Notes under the pieces: generated by a model
The model's database searches: none
Seen by the model: the letters and a program-made list of their open reading frames with translations, nothing else
What the model was told of the DNA's origin: nothing
Translations under genes and position numbers: made by a program
Assembly: GCA_946479015.1 (NCBI GenBank)
Contig: CAMLEQ010000158.1
Coordinates: forward strand, 1 to 8,005
Direction: 5' to 3'
Length of the DNA: 8,005 nucleotides
Source: an uncultured Gemmatimonadota bacterium
GTDB lineage: Bacteria; Gemmatimonadota; Gemmatimonadetes; Gemmatimonadales; Gemmatimonadaceae
In this document: positions 5,711 through 8,005 of the stretch, in pieces
How the letters are laid out: each line of letters opens with the position of its first letter
Position numbering within the stretch: the stretch's first letter is position 1

Positions 5711-7190
5711 GGCACAGGCCGCACAGCAGCAGGCGGCGCTGTCCGCCGAGAGCACCGAGCTCAGCCTCCTCGATCAGATCGTCGAGCAGGGGCGGATCGG
5801 GAAGGATGCCGCCGCGAAGGAGCGCGGGAAGGACATGGTGAAGCAGTTCGTGAGCGAGGTGCTCGCGGGCTCGATCACCATGGCGCGCGACACCGAGGCG
5901 ATGCTCAACGCGCGCATCGCGCAGATCGACCACCTGATCTCGCTGCAGCTCAACGAGATCATCCACGCGCCCGAGTTCCAGAAGCTCGAGGGGACGTGGC
6001 GCGGGCTGCGGTACCTGCTGACGCAGTCCGAGACGAGCGACATGCTGAAGATCAAGATCTTCAACGTGTCGAAGAAGGAGCTGCTCCGCGATCTGCAGCG
6101 CGCGCCGGAGTTCGACCAGAGCGCGCTGTTCAAGAAGGTGTACGAGGAGGAGTACGGCGTGTTCGGCGGCGCCCCGTTCGGCGCGCTCGTGGGCGACTAC
6201 GAGTTCGGCAAATCGGGGCAGGACATCGAGCTGCTCGAGAAGGTGGCCCAGGTGGCGGCCGCGTCGCACGCGCCGTTCATCACCGGCACCTCGCCGGAGA
6301 TGCTGAACCTGGAGAGCTTCACGCAGCTCGACGCGCCGCGCGACCTCGCGAAGGTGTTCGACACCACCGAGTACGCCAAGTGGAAGGCGTTCCGGCAGAG
6401 CGAGGACTCGCGCTACGTCGCGCTCACGCTGCCGCGGATGATGCTCCGCGAGCCGTACGGCAGCGCCACGGTGCCCATCGAGGCGTTCCAGTACGAGGAG
6501 CACGTGGACGGCACCGAGCACGACAGGTATCTGTGGGGGAACGCGGCGTGGGCGCTCGGCGCCCGGGTCACGCAGGCGTTCGCGGCCTACGGGTGGTGCG
6601 CGACGATTCGCGGCGTGGAGAGCGGCGGGCTCGTGGAGGGGCTGCCGGTGCACAACTTCCGCACCGACTCGGGCGACATCGCCATGAAGTGCCCCACCGA
6701 GACCCCGATCACCGATCGCCGCGAGAAGGAGCTCGCCGACCTCGGCTTCGCGCCGCTGGTGCACCAGAAGGGGACGGCGAACGCCTGCTTCTTCAGCGTG
6801 CAGTCGGCGCAGAAGCCCAAGATCTACGACAGCGATGCGGCCACGGCGAACGCCCGCATCTCCGCCCAGCTCCCGTACATCTTCGCCGTCTCGCGCTTCG
6901 CGCACTACCTGAAGTCGATGATGCGCGACAAGATCGGCGGCTACATGTCGAAGAGCGAGGCGCAGACGTTCCTGAACAACTGGATCATGAACTACGTCGT
7001 CGGCAACGACGACGCGCCCATGGCCGTCAAGGCCAAGCGGCCGCTGAAGGAAGCGCGGGTGGACGTGATGGAGGTGCCGGGGAAGCCCGGCGCGTACCGG
7101 GCGGTGGCGTTCCTGCGGCCGCACTTCCAGCTCGACGAGCTCAGCGTCTCGATGCGTTTGGTCGCGGACCTGCCGGCACCCGCGAAGTAG
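5703..7190 (+). CDS. tssC: Type VI secretion sheath large subunit TssC (VipB/ImpC family)
   Basis: The large sheath subunit, 495 residues, is full family length. The N-terminal SLLDQIVEQGRI (21-32) matches the short helix that ClpV recognises in VipB to disassemble contracted sheaths. Further family marks are HAPEFQKLEGTWRGLRYL (88-105), FNVSKKELLRDL (120-131), YGVFGGAPFGALVGDYEFG (151-169), LTLPRMMLREPYG (241-253), LWGNAAWALG (277-286), EGLPVHNF (312-319), the helix-rich segment ending in FLNNWI (423-428), and C-terminal VAFLRPHFQLDELSVSMRLV (468-487). The ATG lies 8 bp inside tssB with an AGGGAGG ribosome binding site (5691-5697) 5 nt upstream. The complete C-terminal domain contrasts with the shortened TssC-like half of the fusion protein at 1795. 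Confidence 0.98.
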   Translation: MPEAQAAQQQAALSAESTELSLLDQIVEQGRIGKDAAAKERGKDMVKQFVSEVLAGSITMARDTEAMLNARIAQIDHLISLQLNEIIHAPEFQKLEGTWRGLRYLLTQSETSDMLKIKIFNVSKKELLRDLQRAPEFDQSALFKKVYEEEYGVFGGAPFGALVGDYEFGKSGQDIELLEKVAQVAAASHAPFITGTSPEMLNLESFTQLDAPRDLAKVFDTTEYAKWKAFRQSEDSRYVALTLPRMMLREPYGSATVPIEAFQYEEHVDGTEHDRYLWGNAAWALGARVTQAFAAYGWCATIRGVESGGLVEGLPVHNFRTDSGDIAMKCPTETPITDRREKELADLGFAPLVHQKGTANACFFSVQSAQKPKIYDSDAATANARISAQLPYIFAVSRFAHYLKSMMRDKIGGYMSKSEAQTFLNNWIMNYVVGNDDAPMAVKAKRPLKEARVDVMEVPGKPGAYRAVAFLRPHFQLDELSVSMRLVADLPAPAK

Positions 7191-7230
7191 TCCCGTCTCA
7201 TCGTCGCGACATCGCACATCACACCGACTT

Positions 7231-7238
7231 GGAGGAGG
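7231..7238 (+). promoter_or_regulatory. Strong ribosome binding site of hcp
   Basis: GGAGGAGG lies 7 nt before the ATG at 7246. It is the strongest Shine-Dalgarno sequence in the window, which fits the high Hcp levels needed to build the tube. The 55-bp gap after tssC shows no obvious promoter or terminator. Confidence 0.8.
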
Positions 7239-7245
7239 ACTTTCA

Positions 7246-7746
7246 ATGGCATTCGACGCATTCCTGAAGCTCGAGGGCGGGCCGAACGTCAAGGGCGCCG
7301 CGAAGGCCAAGGGGTTCCAGGACCAGATCGAGATCTTCTCGTTCAGCTGGGGCGCGAGCAACCCGGTCTCGATGGAGAGCGGAGCCGGCATGGGCGCCGG
7401 CAAGGTGTCGATCAGCTCCTTCAACTTCATGAAGAAGAGCGACGCCGCCAGCCCGCTGCTCTTCCAGGCGTGCTGCACGGGCGACCACTATGGCACGGCC
7501 ACGGTCACCCTGCGCAAGGCGGGCGGGCAGCAGGTGGAGTTCCTGTCGTACAAGTTCAGCGAGGTGTTCGTCGAGTCCGTGCAGTGGTCGGGCTCCTCGG
7601 GCGGCGATGACACGCCCACCGAGTCGGTGTCGCTCGCCTTCGGCAAGGTCGAGATGACCTACACGCCGCAGGACGAGAAGGGCGGCAAGGGCGCCGCCGT
7701 GGTGGGTGGCTGGGACCTGCACGCCGTCACCAAGGCCGGCGCCTGA
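7246..7746 (+). CDS. hcp: Hcp family type VI secretion tube protein (TssD)
   Basis: Hcp forms hexameric rings that stack into the inner tube propelled by the sheath; it can also carry effectors in its lumen. The 166-residue product has the usual length. Family features include the N-terminal FDAFLKLEG (3-11), the FSWGASNP segment (33-40), KVSISSFNFMKKSDAASPLLFQAC (53-76), and the C-terminal SVSLAFGKVEMTYTPQDEKG (127-146) typical of the Hcp1 (DUF796) beta-barrel. There is no C-terminal effector extension, so it is a plain structural Hcp. An adjacent cysteine pair (76-77) lies after LLFQA. It is third in the operon after tssB and tssC. Confidence 0.97.
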   Translation: MAFDAFLKLEGGPNVKGAAKAKGFQDQIEIFSFSWGASNPVSMESGAGMGAGKVSISSFNFMKKSDAASPLLFQACCTGDHYGTATVTLRKAGGQQVEFLSYKFSEVFVESVQWSGSSGGDDTPTESVSLAFGKVEMTYTPQDEKGGKGAAVVGGWDLHAVTKAGA

Positions 7747-7769
7747 GCCGGTCCGGAGCGAACACGCCG

Positions 7770-8005
7770 ATGAGAGCGCGCGCGCTCTTTCAGGCGGGGA
7801 AGCTCGACGAGGCCATCGAGTCGCTGGGCGCCGAGTTACGGAGCGATCCGACCGACGCCCAGCGCCGAACCTTCCTGTTCGAGCTGCTCTGCTTCGCGGG
7901 GCAGTACGACCGCGCCGAAAAGCAGCTCGACGTCCTCGCGCAGGGCGGGCCGCAGGCGGGCATGGGTGCCCTCCTGTATCGCAGCGCCATGCACGCGGAC
8001 CGCAC
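7770..8005 (+). CDS. tagJ: ImpE/TagJ family T6SS accessory protein (partial, 5' end)
   Basis: The first 78 residues are present; the gene runs off the right edge. The sequence ALFQAGKLDEAIESLGAEL followed by DPTDAQRRTFLFELLCFAGQYDRAEKQLDVLA matches the N-terminal TPR-like helices of the ImpE/SciE/TagJ family, which commonly follows hcp in T6SS operons. Family members are reported to bind the sheath small subunit and to be linked to ClpV-dependent sheath recycling. The ATG follows hcp by 23 bp. A GGAG at 7755-7758 is 11 nt upstream, a rather long spacing, and no better in-frame start is visible. The two final bases begin an incomplete codon. Confidence 0.88.
   Translation, partial: MRARALFQAGKLDEAIESLGAELRSDPTDAQRRTFLFELLCFAGQYDRAEKQLDVLAQGGPQAGMGALLYRSAMHADR

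Noticed and set aside
5670..7478. 602-codon minus-strand frame opposite tssC and hcp
   Set aside because: Leu/Arg/Val/His-rich shadow of two well-supported T6SS genes.

Overview
The window is part of a type VI secretion system (T6SS) locus from a very GC-rich, Gram-negative-type bacterium. Base composition is roughly 70% G+C by eye, with strong G/C preference at third codon positions. The gene set fits a T6SS of environmental bacteria such as Gemmatimonadota, Acidobacteriota or Myxococcota. Gemmatimonadota is my best guess from general resemblance, but a taxonomic call is not secure without a search.

Layout: (1) Positions 1-326 hold no gene I can support, but contain a large inverted repeat (31-92), three 33-bp tandem repeats (135-233) and a perfect GC hairpin (286-310) just past the end of tssK. 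(2) tssK (327-1682, minus strand) encodes the baseplate/membrane-complex adaptor. (3) A short divergent intergenic region holds a good sigma70-like promoter for a rightward two-gene unit: a fused, C-terminally short TssB-TssC-like sheath protein (1795-3318), and 2 nt later a PrmC-like SAM-dependent methyltransferase (3321-4844). (4) A 344-bp intergenic region contains a T-tract, a near-consensus promoter and a structured leader of about 180 nt. (5) The canonical rightward structural operon follows: tssB (5189-5710), overlapping tssC (5703-7190), hcp (7246-7746) and the start of an impE/tagJ gene that leaves the window (7770-8005).

How the genes work together: TssB and TssC assemble the contractile sheath around the Hcp tube, TssK docks the baseplate to the membrane complex, and ImpE/TagJ is an accessory protein associated with TssB and the ClpV recycling machinery. 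The unusual part is the bicistron at 1795-4844. It pairs a single-chain TssB-TssC paralogue lacking the TssC C-terminal domain with a methyltransferase whose usual NPPY motif reads HPPY. A sheath-terminal or assembly role for the fusion, and a protein-modifying role for the methyltransferase, are inferences. A perfect 42-bp palindrome lies exactly in the linker between the TssB-like and TssC-like halves of the fusion gene.

No tssA, tssE, tssF, tssG, tssH/clpV, tssI/vgrG, tssJ, tssL or tssM is visible; they presumably lie outside the window.
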